A DNA stretch of 41,502 bases from assembly GCA_947476015.1 (NCBI GenBank), contig CANJOS010000007.1:1-41502 (forward strand), in the 5' to 3' direction. Shown one piece after another: positions 16,035 to 24,051 of this stretch. Within the stretch, counting starts at the first letter, position 1; every line of letters begins with the position of its first letter. The notes below the pieces were generated by a model that was not told the DNA's origin, did not search any database, and worked only from the letters and a program-made list of their open reading frames with translations. Position numbers and translations under genes: made by a program. Source of the DNA: Comamonadaceae bacterium (GTDB lineage: Bacteria; Pseudomonadota; Gammaproteobacteria; Burkholderiales; Burkholderiaceae_C).

Positions 16035-16832
16035 ATGACCCTTTTACAAACAGACAAAATGATCGCCCGAAAAGAAAACCATATCGGGTGGTTGACATTC
16101 AACAACCCGGCGCGACTGAATGCGGTATCTCTGGAGATGTGGGAAGGATTGGCTTGCATCGCTGAAGACTTTGCCAGCGATACCAACATCCGCGTGGTGA
16201 TCGTGCAGGGGGCCGGTGACAAAGCCTTTGTTTCAGGAGCGGATATTTCTGAATTTGCAAATCAACGTGACTCTGCTCAGGCTACCTTGCGGTATGACGC
16301 TATCTCTTCAATAGGCATGCTCGCTCTCAAAAACATGAAGAAGCCAAGCATCGCCATGATCAATGGGTACTGCGTTGGGGGTGGCGTTGCCGTGGCATTG
16401 AACTGCGACATTCGAATCGCAAGTGAGAATTCAAAGTTTGCCGTACCCGCCGCCAAATTGGGTTTGGGTTATGAATACGAAGGCGTTCGCAAACTGGTTG
16501 ACATTGTCGGGCCGTCGTTCGCACAAGAAATTTTCTTCACAGCACGTCAATTTACCGCTCAAGAAGCATTGGCCATGGGCTTGATCAATCGCATGCTTCC
16601 TGTTGATTCATTAGAACAATATGTTCGTCAATACGCTGACATGATTGCGGCCAATGCACCCATGACGGTCGCCTCCATCAAAACCATTGTGGGCGAAATC
16701 GTCAAAGACGAAACTCAACGTGATATTGCATTGTGCGATCGGGTATTTACGGCATGTTTCGAAAGTGAAGATTTCAAAGAAGGCAGAACCGCTTTCATGG
16801 CCAAACGCAAGCCTGTTTTCAAAGGTCGTTGA
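16035..16832 (+). CDS. Enoyl-CoA hydratase/isomerase (crotonase) family protein lacking both usual catalytic Glu
   Basis: A 265-residue crotonase-fold protein. The CoA/oxyanion-hole motifs SGADISEF (67-74) and GYCVGGG (111-117) are intact. Compared with classical enoyl-CoA hydratase, the two catalytic glutamates are not there: the GGGCE position reads GGGVA (Ala119) and the PE position reads PA (Ala139). The fold and acyl-CoA binding are secure, but hydration by the standard mechanism is not. Isomerase, decarboxylase or another crotonase reaction is possible. It lies 33 bases before a CaiB-type CoA-transferase gene and probably forms a two-gene unit with it. The start could also be ATG 16059. 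Confidence 0.88.
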   Translation: MTLLQTDKMIARKENHIGWLTFNNPARLNAVSLEMWEGLACIAEDFASDTNIRVVIVQGAGDKAFVSGADISEFANQRDSAQATLRYDAISSIGMLALKNMKKPSIAMINGYCVGGGVAVALNCDIRIASENSKFAVPAAKLGLGYEYEGVRKLVDIVGPSFAQEIFFTARQFTAQEALAMGLINRMLPVDSLEQYVRQYADMIAANAPMTVASIKTIVGEIVKDETQRDIALCDRVFTACFESEDFKEGRTAFMAKRKPVFKGR

Positions 16833-16865
16833 AAATTGAAATTCGCTGATTGAAAAGAGTCCCCT

Positions 16866-18083
16866 ATGGCACTTCCCTTGTCTGGCATTCGTGTTTTGGA
16901 TTTGACCAACGTCTTGGCAGGTCCCTATTGCAGCATGGTCCTAGGGGATATGGGTGCGCAGGTCATCAAAATTGAAAATGCGGACAAGGGTGATATATCT
17001 CGCAGTTTTGAACCCCAAGTCAATGGTGAGTCTTATTGCTTTGCGGTACTTAATCGAAACAAAAAAAGCGTCGCCTTGAATTTGAAAGACCCTGATGGAT
17101 TGAAGATCGCTTTGATGTTGGCTTCAAAAGCCGACATCGTTTTAGAAAATTTCAGGCCGGGTGTGGTCCAGCGCATGGGTTTAGGTTATGCGTCTGTGAA
17201 AGAACTCAACCCCAGTGTTATTTACGCCTCGATGTCAGGGTTTGGTCAAACTGGGCCCTATGGCAAAAAAGGGGGTTTTGACATCATCGCTCAAGGGATG
17301 TCAGGCATCATGATGATGACCGGTGAACCGGGCGGACGCCCTGCCAAAGTAGGGATCGCCATGAACGACATCGCCAGCGGTGTCACTGCACTTTCAGGTA
17401 TTTTGGGTGCCTTCATCGGAAAATTAAGATTCGGTGAAGGTCAATACATTGAGACCTCTTTGCTTGAAGCGGGTCTGGCTTGGACACCATGGGAATTCGG
17501 GGCCTACTTCGGTTCTGGTGAAATTCCCACGGCCACCGGAACACGTCACAGGCGCTCTGCCCCTTATCAAGCCTATCGCTGTGCTGATGGTCATGTGACG
17601 GTGGGCGCCGGATCACAAAAATTGTGGCTTGATTTTTGTCAAAATGTCATTGACCAACCCGATTGGCCGGATAAACCGATGTATTTGACACCTGCGTTGA
17701 GAGTTCAAAATGCAGATCATTTAGAGCATGAAATCGAAGCACTATTGATGCGTCAATCCTGTGCACATTGGGTTGAAAAAATGGATCTGGCAGGCGTGCC
17801 GGGGGGGCCCGTTTTTGGTTATGAAAAAATCATGCATGATCCACATATTCAGGCACGCATGATGGTGCATGACATTGAGCACCCCATCATCGGAGCCATG
17901 AAAACCTTGGGCTTGCCAATCAAGTCAAGTGGTGAACTCAACAGCATTCGGATGCCTGCGCCGTGGTTAGGTCAACACTCGACGGAAGTATTGCAGCAAC
18001 TGGGATATTCAACTAACCAAGTTCAAGCACTGTTTGCCCAAGGTGCTGTTTTTGACCAATACCCAGACAAACACGGAAACTGA
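16866..18083 (+). CDS. Class III CoA-transferase (CaiB/BaiF family)
   Basis: A 405-residue enzyme with the family start SGIRVLDLTNVLAGPYCSM, then ENFRPGV, YASMSGFGQTGPY and RHRRSAPYQAY. Asp168 in AMNDIASG aligns with the catalytic aspartate (Asp169) of formyl-CoA transferase, which forms the acyl-enzyme anhydride. The family moves CoA between carboxylic acids such as formate, carnitine, succinate, benzylsuccinate or 2-hydroxy acids. With the crotonase gene 33 bases upstream, it likely activates a carboxylate that the crotonase then processes. The end converges on the SDR gene, with 35 bases between. The CoA donor is unknown. Confidence 0.9.
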   Translation: MALPLSGIRVLDLTNVLAGPYCSMVLGDMGAQVIKIENADKGDISRSFEPQVNGESYCFAVLNRNKKSVALNLKDPDGLKIALMLASKADIVLENFRPGVVQRMGLGYASVKELNPSVIYASMSGFGQTGPYGKKGGFDIIAQGMSGIMMMTGEPGGRPAKVGIAMNDIASGVTALSGILGAFIGKLRFGEGQYIETSLLEAGLAWTPWEFGAYFGSGEIPTATGTRHRRSAPYQAYRCADGHVTVGAGSQKLWLDFCQNVIDQPDWPDKPMYLTPALRVQNADHLEHEIEALLMRQSCAHWVEKMDLAGVPGGPVFGYEKIMHDPHIQARMMVHDIEHPIIGAMKTLGLPIKSSGELNSIRMPAPWLGQHSTEVLQQLGYSTNQVQALFAQGAVFDQYPDKHGN

Positions 18084-18118
18084 GTGAACCCGGCAGCAAG
18101 CCAGCAAGCGTGTGCAAG

Positions 18119-18904
18119 TCATTGCGCCAAAAATCCGCCATCCACTGCCAAGGTATGGCCTGTCACCATGCTGGCGCAAGGTGAACATAAAAAAACAACA
18201 GCACCTACAATGTCTTCAGGCTTAGCAAGTCGTCCCAAGGGGGTTATTCCTTTTATTTTCTCAATCAATTCAGGTTGTGCCATCAGTGACTTGATGAAAT
18301 CTGTTTCCACCCAAGTCGGGGCGATGGCATTGACGCGAATTTGATGCGAGGCCCACTCCACTGCCAATGCCCGCGTTAAATTAACAATGGCACCCTTGGT
18401 AGATTGATAAGAAATATTGGGATACAAACCACCACCCGAGAGCCCCATGATGGAGGCCGTATTGACCATGGCACCACTGCCTTGCTCAATCATGAAGCGT
18501 GCTGCACTTCGCGCACATAAAAACACACCCGTGAGGTTGACTTCCAATACACGATTCCAGTCTGCCAAGGCCAAATCAATGGTTGGCTTTCTGATGGCGA
18601 TTCCTGCGTTGTTAATGAGAATATCCAGTCTTTGGTGAAGCTCGTAAGCTTGGTTCATGGCTTGATCGACTTGAGATTCATCTTTGACATCAACACAGAT
18701 GGCTGTTGCAGACAAGCCTTCTTTCACAATGTCACTGACTGCAGCTTGTGCAGCAGAAAACTCATGGTCCATCACGACCACATGCGCGCCCGATCGCGCC
18801 AAACCTAATGCAACAGCTTTGCCTATGCCATTGCCCCCACCTGTCACAACGGCAGTTTGGCCTTCAAGGCTAAAGGCTTTCAGGGGGTTAAAGCCTGTGC
18901 TCAT
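18119..18904 (-). CDS. Short-chain dehydrogenase/reductase (classical SDR)
   Basis: About 261 residues. NAD(P)-binding motif TGGGNGIG (21-28), NNAGIAI, catalytic Ser in NTASIMG and the YxxxK pair in YQSTK. The C-terminal MVTGHTLAVDGGFLAQ is typical of the classical FabG-like group, which interconverts secondary alcohols and ketones of sugars, polyols, 3-hydroxyacids or steroids. ATG 18904 is preceded by AAGGAT; two upstream starts (ATG 18919, TTG 18922) lack spacing. It follows the SAF-domain oxidoreductase gene by 18 bases, so the two form an operon under the GntR regulator. Confidence 0.87.
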   Translation of the reverse strand: MSTGFNPLKAFSLEGQTAVVTGGGNGIGKAVALGLARSGAHVVVMDHEFSAAQAAVSDIVKEGLSATAICVDVKDESQVDQAMNQAYELHQRLDILINNAGIAIRKPTIDLALADWNRVLEVNLTGVFLCARSAARFMIEQGSGAMVNTASIMGLSGGGLYPNISYQSTKGAIVNLTRALAVEWASHQIRVNAIAPTWVETDFIKSLMAQPELIEKIKGITPLGRLAKPEDIVGAVVFLCSPCASMVTGHTLAVDGGFLAQ

Positions 18905-18922
18905 AGGTGATCCTTGCATCAA

Positions 18923-20320
18923 TCAATCGGCATTCATGAAATGAAGATCTTGAGATTTTCTCAACAGATACAAAGGGCTCTGTGTCTCTAAATCAACATC
19001 GTCACACAAGAGCAATTGACCCTTGAGGACACGGCGACGAGTCTTCAACCCAGCGCACAAGTAATACGGAATAGGATTGCCTTGAGACAAAATTTTTGCC
19101 GGATGCAAGGCATGACTTAAACCTTTAATCACATGCCGCTCTCCCATCTCAAGCATTTGACCCGCTTCCAGATCTGTTTGAGCGATTGCGACCAAATCAA
19201 CCAGAGGCCGAACTTGAGTGCTGCCCGTTGAGCATTGCAAACTCACAGCGGACAAAACTGACAGGGTGGCTTCGGCCCCAAGCAAATGCACAGGGTTGTG
19301 GATCAGGACATATTTATTCTCTGGGCAAGTGGGTATCCCTTTGCTTGCTAAGAGTTGACCTGTTTTTTGATCTGGCACTTCAATGACGACAAAGACACCA
19401 CCAGCAAAACTCAATTCATCGGGGCGTCGCAGGCAATTGAACATGTCAACGCGGTTGACACCGTGGAGCAGTCCGCCATCGGCTTTGGGTCTGAAAATGG
19501 TAGGCAATTCGGTGGTTTTTGCCAAGGGTGCATGCAGTGTGGGGGTGTCTGGCATAAGACCGGTGTGATTGCAAACAATGCCCATCTCACACAAATCAGG
19601 TACGGTGGTTAATGCAAAAGGGACATTCGCACGGCCTGAAAGATTTTTTTCTAAATCATGACTGGCTTGCAAATTAAAGAAGTCTTGAAAATCAGGACAC
19701 CGAGCCTGCTCGCCCCATGCTGTAATGCCGCTGCTGGCCGCGTCCCAAACAAAATCAGACTCGCTTGATTTGCCCGCACAAACTATGGGGAACCCCATGA
19801 TTTTGGCCCATTCGATCAGACCAATCAGAAGGCTGGGTTGATCCCCATCGACGGGCGAGATCACCACCCCTTTTTTGTGGGCTCTGCGAGCCAGTTCAGC
19901 GCCCACGACAACTTCGGCTTCTTTGGTGGCCATCACCACATGGCGACCTGCTTCGATGCACGCTAAGGCAGTTGCAGCAGCGCCTTGTGGATCTCCGGTG
20001 GCCTCAAGCACCACGAGGAGAGGCATTTGAACCAATAATTCGGCTCGGTCAACCACAACCAATTGACCCAATTGAATGGCTTTGAGGGCTTGCGGTAAAT
20101 CATGACAAACTTGAATATCTGAGATTGCAAATCCCACACCCACAGCAGTTTGCACCGCACGCTGGATGTTTTGATCGCAAACAGCAAGCATTTTCAAGCT
20201 TGGCATTCGCCCAACTTGCGCCATAAAGCTGGCCCCAAATTCACCAGCGCCAACCAAACCAACCCCAGCAGGTTGAAGTGACTTCGCTCCAAATTTTGAA
20301 AAAATTGTTTGAAGGTTCAT
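18923..20320 (-). CDS. NAD(P)-dependent homoserine-dehydrogenase-like oxidoreductase with C-terminal SAF domain (DXR-like family)
   Basis: About 465 residues. The N-terminal Rossmann motif GLVGAGEFG (21-29) is followed by a long central domain (SPVDGDQPSLLIGLIEW, GITAWGEQARCPDF). The C-terminal part has an SAF-like segment, about residues 365-450 (ATLSVLSAVSLQCST, EAGQMLEMGERHVIKGL, VLKGQLLLCDDVDL). This architecture matches proteins annotated as SAF-domain or FlgA-like oxidoreductases. From memory, the Brucella DXR-like enzyme DRL, which makes 2-C-methylerythritol 4-phosphate, belongs to this group; most members have no known substrate. An equally likely role is oxidation of a sugar acid imported by the TRAP system next door. 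The start is M6 (20320) or M1 (20335). Confidence 0.75.
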   Translation of the reverse strand: MNLQTIFSKFGAKSLQPAGVGLVGAGEFGASFMAQVGRMPSLKMLAVCDQNIQRAVQTAVGVGFAISDIQVCHDLPQALKAIQLGQLVVVDRAELLVQMPLLVVLEATGDPQGAAATALACIEAGRHVVMATKEAEVVVGAELARRAHKKGVVISPVDGDQPSLLIGLIEWAKIMGFPIVCAGKSSESDFVWDAASSGITAWGEQARCPDFQDFFNLQASHDLEKNLSGRANVPFALTTVPDLCEMGIVCNHTGLMPDTPTLHAPLAKTTELPTIFRPKADGGLLHGVNRVDMFNCLRRPDELSFAGGVFVVIEVPDQKTGQLLASKGIPTCPENKYVLIHNPVHLLGAEATLSVLSAVSLQCSTGSTQVRPLVDLVAIAQTDLEAGQMLEMGERHVIKGLSHALHPAKILSQGNPIPYYLCAGLKTRRRVLKGQLLLCDDVDLETQSPLYLLRKSQDLHFMNAD

Positions 20321-20328
20321 GATATATT

Positions 20329-20353
20329 CTTGCATACAAAATTAAATTTGTAT
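20329..20353. promoter_or_regulatory. Candidate GntR operator 1 (divergent promoter)
   Basis: CTTGCATACAAAATT (20329-20343) matches 14 of 15 bases of a second copy at 21148-21162. It overlaps an exact inverted repeat ATACAAA (20334-20340)/TTTGTAT (20347-20353). It lies between the divergent SAF-oxidoreductase and gntR genes, overlapping the possible start of the former, and so could control both. Binding by the GntR protein is inferred from position and repetition. Confidence 0.6.
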
Positions 20354-20383
20354 CAAACTCGCGCATATTTTTCAAAGTCATGA

Positions 20384-21136
20384 ATGGTCAAGCTTCGTTT
20401 AATTCCAACGCCCCAAGATGCCATGCTTGGCATCAGCAAGGTCGAGCAAATCCCTAAAAAAGGCGATTTACATCAGCATGCTGTGGCCATGCTTAGAAAC
20501 ATGATCATTACTGGCGCTTTGGCGCCTGGAGAACGCCTCAATGAGCGCGAGTTGTGTGCGAGTTTGAATGCCTCCAGAACGCCTGTTCGCGAAGCCATTA
20601 AAACTTTGGCTCAAGATGGCTTGATCGAAGTTTCACCGAATCGCTCCCCTGTTGTCGTTCCCTTGGATGCGCAACAAACAGAAGACCTGATCGTTGTGGT
20701 TTCTTCGATTGAGGCGCTTGCCGGCGAATTGGCTGCAGCACGCATGACCGATGCAGAAATTGCTGAATTGGGCATCCTGCACTACACCATGCTCAAGCAC
20801 CAGGCGAATGACGACCTGCCTGACTACTTCAAGGCCAACAAAGCATTCCACCGAAAGATTTTGGAATATGCACACAACAGCACTTTGTTATGGGTCTGGG
20901 ACTTGCTTTCTTTGCGTGTCGACAGAGCCAGATATGCCTCCAACTTATGGCCCGAGCGCTGGAACAAAGCCATGCAAGAGCATGAGCATATTTTGAAGTG
21001 CCTGAGTGAACGAAAGCCCAAAGCTACGTCTCTGGCCATGTCTGAACACGTGCAAAACGGACTGTCGGTGGTCGTCAGGAGTCTTTTACAAACTCAGCAA
21101 TTTCAGCCCCAAAATCAGAGAAAACCCTTGGATTGA
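20384..21136 (+). CDS. GntR-family transcriptional regulator, FCD (FadR) subfamily
   Basis: A 250-residue regulator. The N-terminal winged helix, about residues 28-95, carries LAPGERLNERELCASLNASRTPVREAIKTL. The C-terminal helical FCD ligand domain holds the metal-binding histidines in FHRKILEYAHN, EHEHILK and MSEHVQNGL. FCD regulators usually sense small carboxylates, often sugar acids, and are released from DNA by them. It is divergent from the SAF oxidoreductase-SDR pair and upstream of the TRAP importer; both control regions carry the same 15-bp motif. The start is ATG 20384; M14 (20423) is also possible. Confidence 0.9.
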   Translation: MVKLRLIPTPQDAMLGISKVEQIPKKGDLHQHAVAMLRNMIITGALAPGERLNERELCASLNASRTPVREAIKTLAQDGLIEVSPNRSPVVVPLDAQQTEDLIVVVSSIEALAGELAAARMTDAEIAELGILHYTMLKHQANDDLPDYFKANKAFHRKILEYAHNSTLLWVWDLLSLRVDRARYASNLWPERWNKAMQEHEHILKCLSERKPKATSLAMSEHVQNGLSVVVRSLLQTQQFQPQNQRKPLD

Positions 21137-21147
21137 CGGCTCAAAAT

Positions 21148-21162
21148 CTTGCATGCAAAATT
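21148..21162. promoter_or_regulatory. Candidate GntR operator 2 (upstream of the TRAP genes)
   Basis: CTTGCATGCAAAATT contains the perfect palindrome TTGCATGCAA (21149-21158). It lies in the 50-base gap between gntR and the TRAP receptor gene, 25 bases before its ATG. The same sequence, with one base changed, occurs upstream of gntR itself. Confidence 0.6.
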
Positions 21163-21186
21163 GATGTACAACACAAGGAGTACAAA

Positions 21187-22209
21187 ATGACCTCGCCCAT
21201 CACCCATTTTTCTAAAATTTCTCGCCGTTCACTTTTGCAATCCAGTGCAGCCATCAGTTGCGGTTCATTTTTGATACCTGCAAAAGCGGCAGTTGAGCTC
21301 AAGCTCACCCATCCTGCAGATCTATCGCATCCCGTGCATACCGAAGCAGAAAAAATGGTCAGGCGCATTCTCGACCGAACCAATGGCGAAGTCAAAATTA
21401 CAATATTTCCCAACAACACATTGGGCTCCCCCGTGGAGACAGCGCAGCAAACTCGTCTGGGCGCCATCGACATGATCTTGATGAATCCCGCCAATATCGA
21501 GTCAATCTCAAAGGCCGTGGGAGTGATCAATATTCCTTACCAGTTTGACAGTTATGAGCACGCGCACAAAACACTGGACACCACAGCCAAAGATTGGCTT
21601 GCACAGCAGCTTGCCACCGTTGGCTTTAGTTGGATTGCCAACTTTGAATGGGGCTTCAGGGCCTTGTCAAACAGCCGCAAGCCTGTGCGCGTGCCAGATG
21701 ATGTCAAAGGTATGAAACTGCGCGTACCACCCGAGTTGGCCATCAAGTCGGCCTTTGAGGCATTGGGTGCAAATACACAGACCATTGCCTTTCAGGAAGT
21801 TTATTTGGCCTTGGCCAATAAAACGGTAGACGGACAAGACAACCCCATCGGAACAACCTTTGCCGCCAAATTTTTTGAAGTTCAAAGCCACATTGCTTTG
21901 ACCAAGCATATTTACAGCACCATCATGTTCACAGCCAACCAGCGCTCTTGGCAAAACAAACTCAACGAAGCGCAAAGAAAAATTATTTCTGAAGAAGCTG
22001 CTGTGGCTGGACAAGCTGCTCGAAAAGGTGTTCGCGATAAGGAAGAAGAAAACATTGCCATCATGCAAAAAGCAGGCGTGGCCTTTACGCGTCCCGATGT
22101 CGCTCCTTTCAGAGACAAGATGGGGCCAGCCTATGATGTCTTGAAGAAAAGCTTAGGGGACGACACTTGGAACACTTGGACCAAATTGGTGGCCTCTGCA
22201 CGCGCTTAA
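21187..22209 (+). CDS. TRAP transporter solute receptor, DctP family
   Basis: About 340 residues. The N-terminus has a twin-arginine-like motif SRRSLLQSS before the hydrophobic core and ends near AKAA. The DctP family blocks FPNNTLGSPVETAQQTRLGAIDM, GMKLRVPP (ligand arginine) and ANKTVDGQDNP are present. The receptor captures a small carboxylate in the periplasm for the sodium-driven DctQM permease encoded next. ATG 21187 has a strong AGGAG box (21176-21180); the longer frame from 21133 crosses the candidate operator and is rejected. The first gene of a TRAP-SDR unit. Confidence 0.92.
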   Translation: MTSPITHFSKISRRSLLQSSAAISCGSFLIPAKAAVELKLTHPADLSHPVHTEAEKMVRRILDRTNGEVKITIFPNNTLGSPVETAQQTRLGAIDMILMNPANIESISKAVGVINIPYQFDSYEHAHKTLDTTAKDWLAQQLATVGFSWIANFEWGFRALSNSRKPVRVPDDVKGMKLRVPPELAIKSAFEALGANTQTIAFQEVYLALANKTVDGQDNPIGTTFAAKFFEVQSHIALTKHIYSTIMFTANQRSWQNKLNEAQRKIISEEAAVAGQAARKGVRDKEEENIAIMQKAGVAFTRPDVAPFRDKMGPAYDVLKKSLGDDTWNTWTKLVASARA

Positions 22210-22227
22210 AAAAAACTGTTTGAGCGC

Positions 22228-23526
22228 ATGTTCATTGCCGCGATTTTATTTTTAGTTGGCTTCAGCATTGTGCTCGGCTTCCCCATTGCGGGGGCGCTGG
22301 GCATGATTGCTGGTGCCATCATGGTCTACACATCAGGTGCCGACTTGCTGATGATTTTTATTCAGCGCGCCTATGCTGCAACCACTTCGTTTCCACTCTT
22401 GGCCATTCCATTTTTCATCCTGGCGGGAAACCTCATGAACGTGGGCGGCACGACAGAGAGAATTTTTGAAGTCGCCAAATTGTTTGTAGGTCAAGTGAGA
22501 GGCGGATTGGCGCACGTGAATGTGATTGGCAGCATGATTTTTGCAGGGATGTCGGGCTCTGCAGTTGCAGATGCAGCAGGTCTGGGCGTGATAGAAATAC
22601 GCGCCATGATCAAGGAAGGTTATCAAGCGAAATATGCAGCCACCATCACTGCGGTGTCGTCCACCATTGGCCCCATCATTCCGCCCAGTATTCCATTTGT
22701 AATCTACGGCAGCCTGGCCAATGTTTCGGTAGGTGCATTGTTTCTAGCTGGCATTGTTCCAGGTTTACTGGTGGGCGCTGGCTTGATGATTTCAATTGCT
22801 TTGGCAGCCAAGAAACTGAATTTGCCGCGCTCCGCAGGCATTCCAAGTTGGTCAATCGCCTCGAGGGTGATCCTTCGCGCCATCCCCGCACTGGCATTGC
22901 CGCCCCTTATTTTGTACGCCATTTTCAGTGGCGTTGTCACGCCCACGGAAGCCGCTGTTCTGGCAACTGCCTACGCCTATTTCTTAGGCCATTTTGTTTA
23001 CAAAGAGTTAACCTGGGACAGCTTGGTCCAAACCGTTTGGGACTCCGGACGACAAACCGCACAAGTCATGTTCATCATTGCCATGTCTGCGCCCTTTGGT
23101 TGGGTCTTGATTCAGCAGCAAGTACCCAATGCCATTTTGCAAGGCTTGATGTCACTGTCCGCAGATCCGATTGTCATTTTGTTGATCGTGAACGTGGTGT
23201 TGTTGATTCTGGGCATGTTCTTGGAGACGATTGCCATCATGATCATCACTTACCCTATCTTGGCCCCTGTGATGGCAGGCATCGGCGTTGACCCGGTTCA
23301 CTTTGGTGTAATTTTGGTGGTCAACATGATGATTGGCTTGGTAACACCGCCGGTCGGCTTGTGTTTGTTTGTGGTCTCTGGAATTGCCAAAGTACCAATT
23401 GCAGACATCGTTAGCGAGTTAACGCCTTACTTGATCGCATTGTTAGTGGTACTGGTGATGGTCACTTATGTTCCTGCATTTTCTTTGTGGCTGCCCCACC
23501 TTTTAGGATATGGAGTCGTCAAATGA
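22228..23526 (+). CDS. TRAP transporter large permease, DctM family
   Basis: A 432-residue membrane protein with 11-12 predicted helices. Typical DctM signatures are FPLLAIPFFILAGNLMN, GMSGSAVADAAGLG, TIGPIIPPSIPFVIYG and GLVTPPVGLCLF. It forms the transport channel with the DctQ-like subunit whose start codon overlaps its stop (ATGA). The order here is receptor, large, then small permease, whereas receptor, small, large is more common and is what the second TRAP cluster at 27159-29991 shows. Confidence 0.93.
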   Translation: MFIAAILFLVGFSIVLGFPIAGALGMIAGAIMVYTSGADLLMIFIQRAYAATTSFPLLAIPFFILAGNLMNVGGTTERIFEVAKLFVGQVRGGLAHVNVIGSMIFAGMSGSAVADAAGLGVIEIRAMIKEGYQAKYAATITAVSSTIGPIIPPSIPFVIYGSLANVSVGALFLAGIVPGLLVGAGLMISIALAAKKLNLPRSAGIPSWSIASRVILRAIPALALPPLILYAIFSGVVTPTEAAVLATAYAYFLGHFVYKELTWDSLVQTVWDSGRQTAQVMFIIAMSAPFGWVLIQQQVPNAILQGLMSLSADPIVILLIVNVVLLILGMFLETIAIMIITYPILAPVMAGIGVDPVHFGVILVVNMMIGLVTPPVGLCLFVVSGIAKVPIADIVSELTPYLIALLVVLVMVTYVPAFSLWLPHLLGYGVVK

Positions 23527-24032
23527 TCGGGTATTTCAGACGTCTTGATTTTCTGATCGCCTCTCTCCTGAAGTGGTCGGTCATTGCCTGTTTTTTTGGA
23601 CTGTTTCTTTTGATGATCTCTGGGATTTTGCAACGCTTCATGCCTGAATTTAAAATATCAGGCTACGAGGAGATGATTGAGTTTTTATTTGTCTGGATGA
23701 CCTATTTAGGTGCTACTGCCATGTGGCGAGAAGGCATGCTTTATCGGGTCGGCGCATTCGACAAGGTGTTCTCAAAGTCAGTTAAACGCGCTCTGGGTGT
23801 GATCATTCATTTGTTCATGATCGCTTTATGTTGGGTGCTTATTTTCAAAGGCAGTGACTTTGCATTTTCAGCTGGCGAGATCACACCATTTTTACAATTC
23901 AACAAAATTTATTGGTATGCAGCAATTCCTATTTGTGGTTCTTTCATGGCGGTTTACAGCTTGATTTCGCTGGCACGTTTGCTGATAGACCCCTCGTTTG
24001 AAGAGCATCAAGAAGTCATCACGCTGGGTTAA
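23523..24032 (+). CDS. TRAP transporter small permease, DctQ family
   Basis: About 169 residues with four hydrophobic helices. The sequences RFMPEFKISGYEEMIEFLFVWMTYLG (quoted in part: the GYEEM and FVWMTYLG blocks) and the charged loop after helix 2 are typical of DctQ. ATG 23523 overlaps the stop of the large-subunit gene by four bases, so translation is likely coupled. The frame is open a little further upstream (23487) but only inside the DctM gene. Confidence 0.88.
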   Translation: MIGYFRRLDFLIASLLKWSVIACFFGLFLLMISGILQRFMPEFKISGYEEMIEFLFVWMTYLGATAMWREGMLYRVGAFDKVFSKSVKRALGVIIHLFMIALCWVLIFKGSDFAFSAGEITPFLQFNKIYWYAAIPICGSFMAVYSLISLARLLIDPSFEEHQEVITLG

Positions 24033-24051
24033 CGCCCCGCAAAGGAAACGC

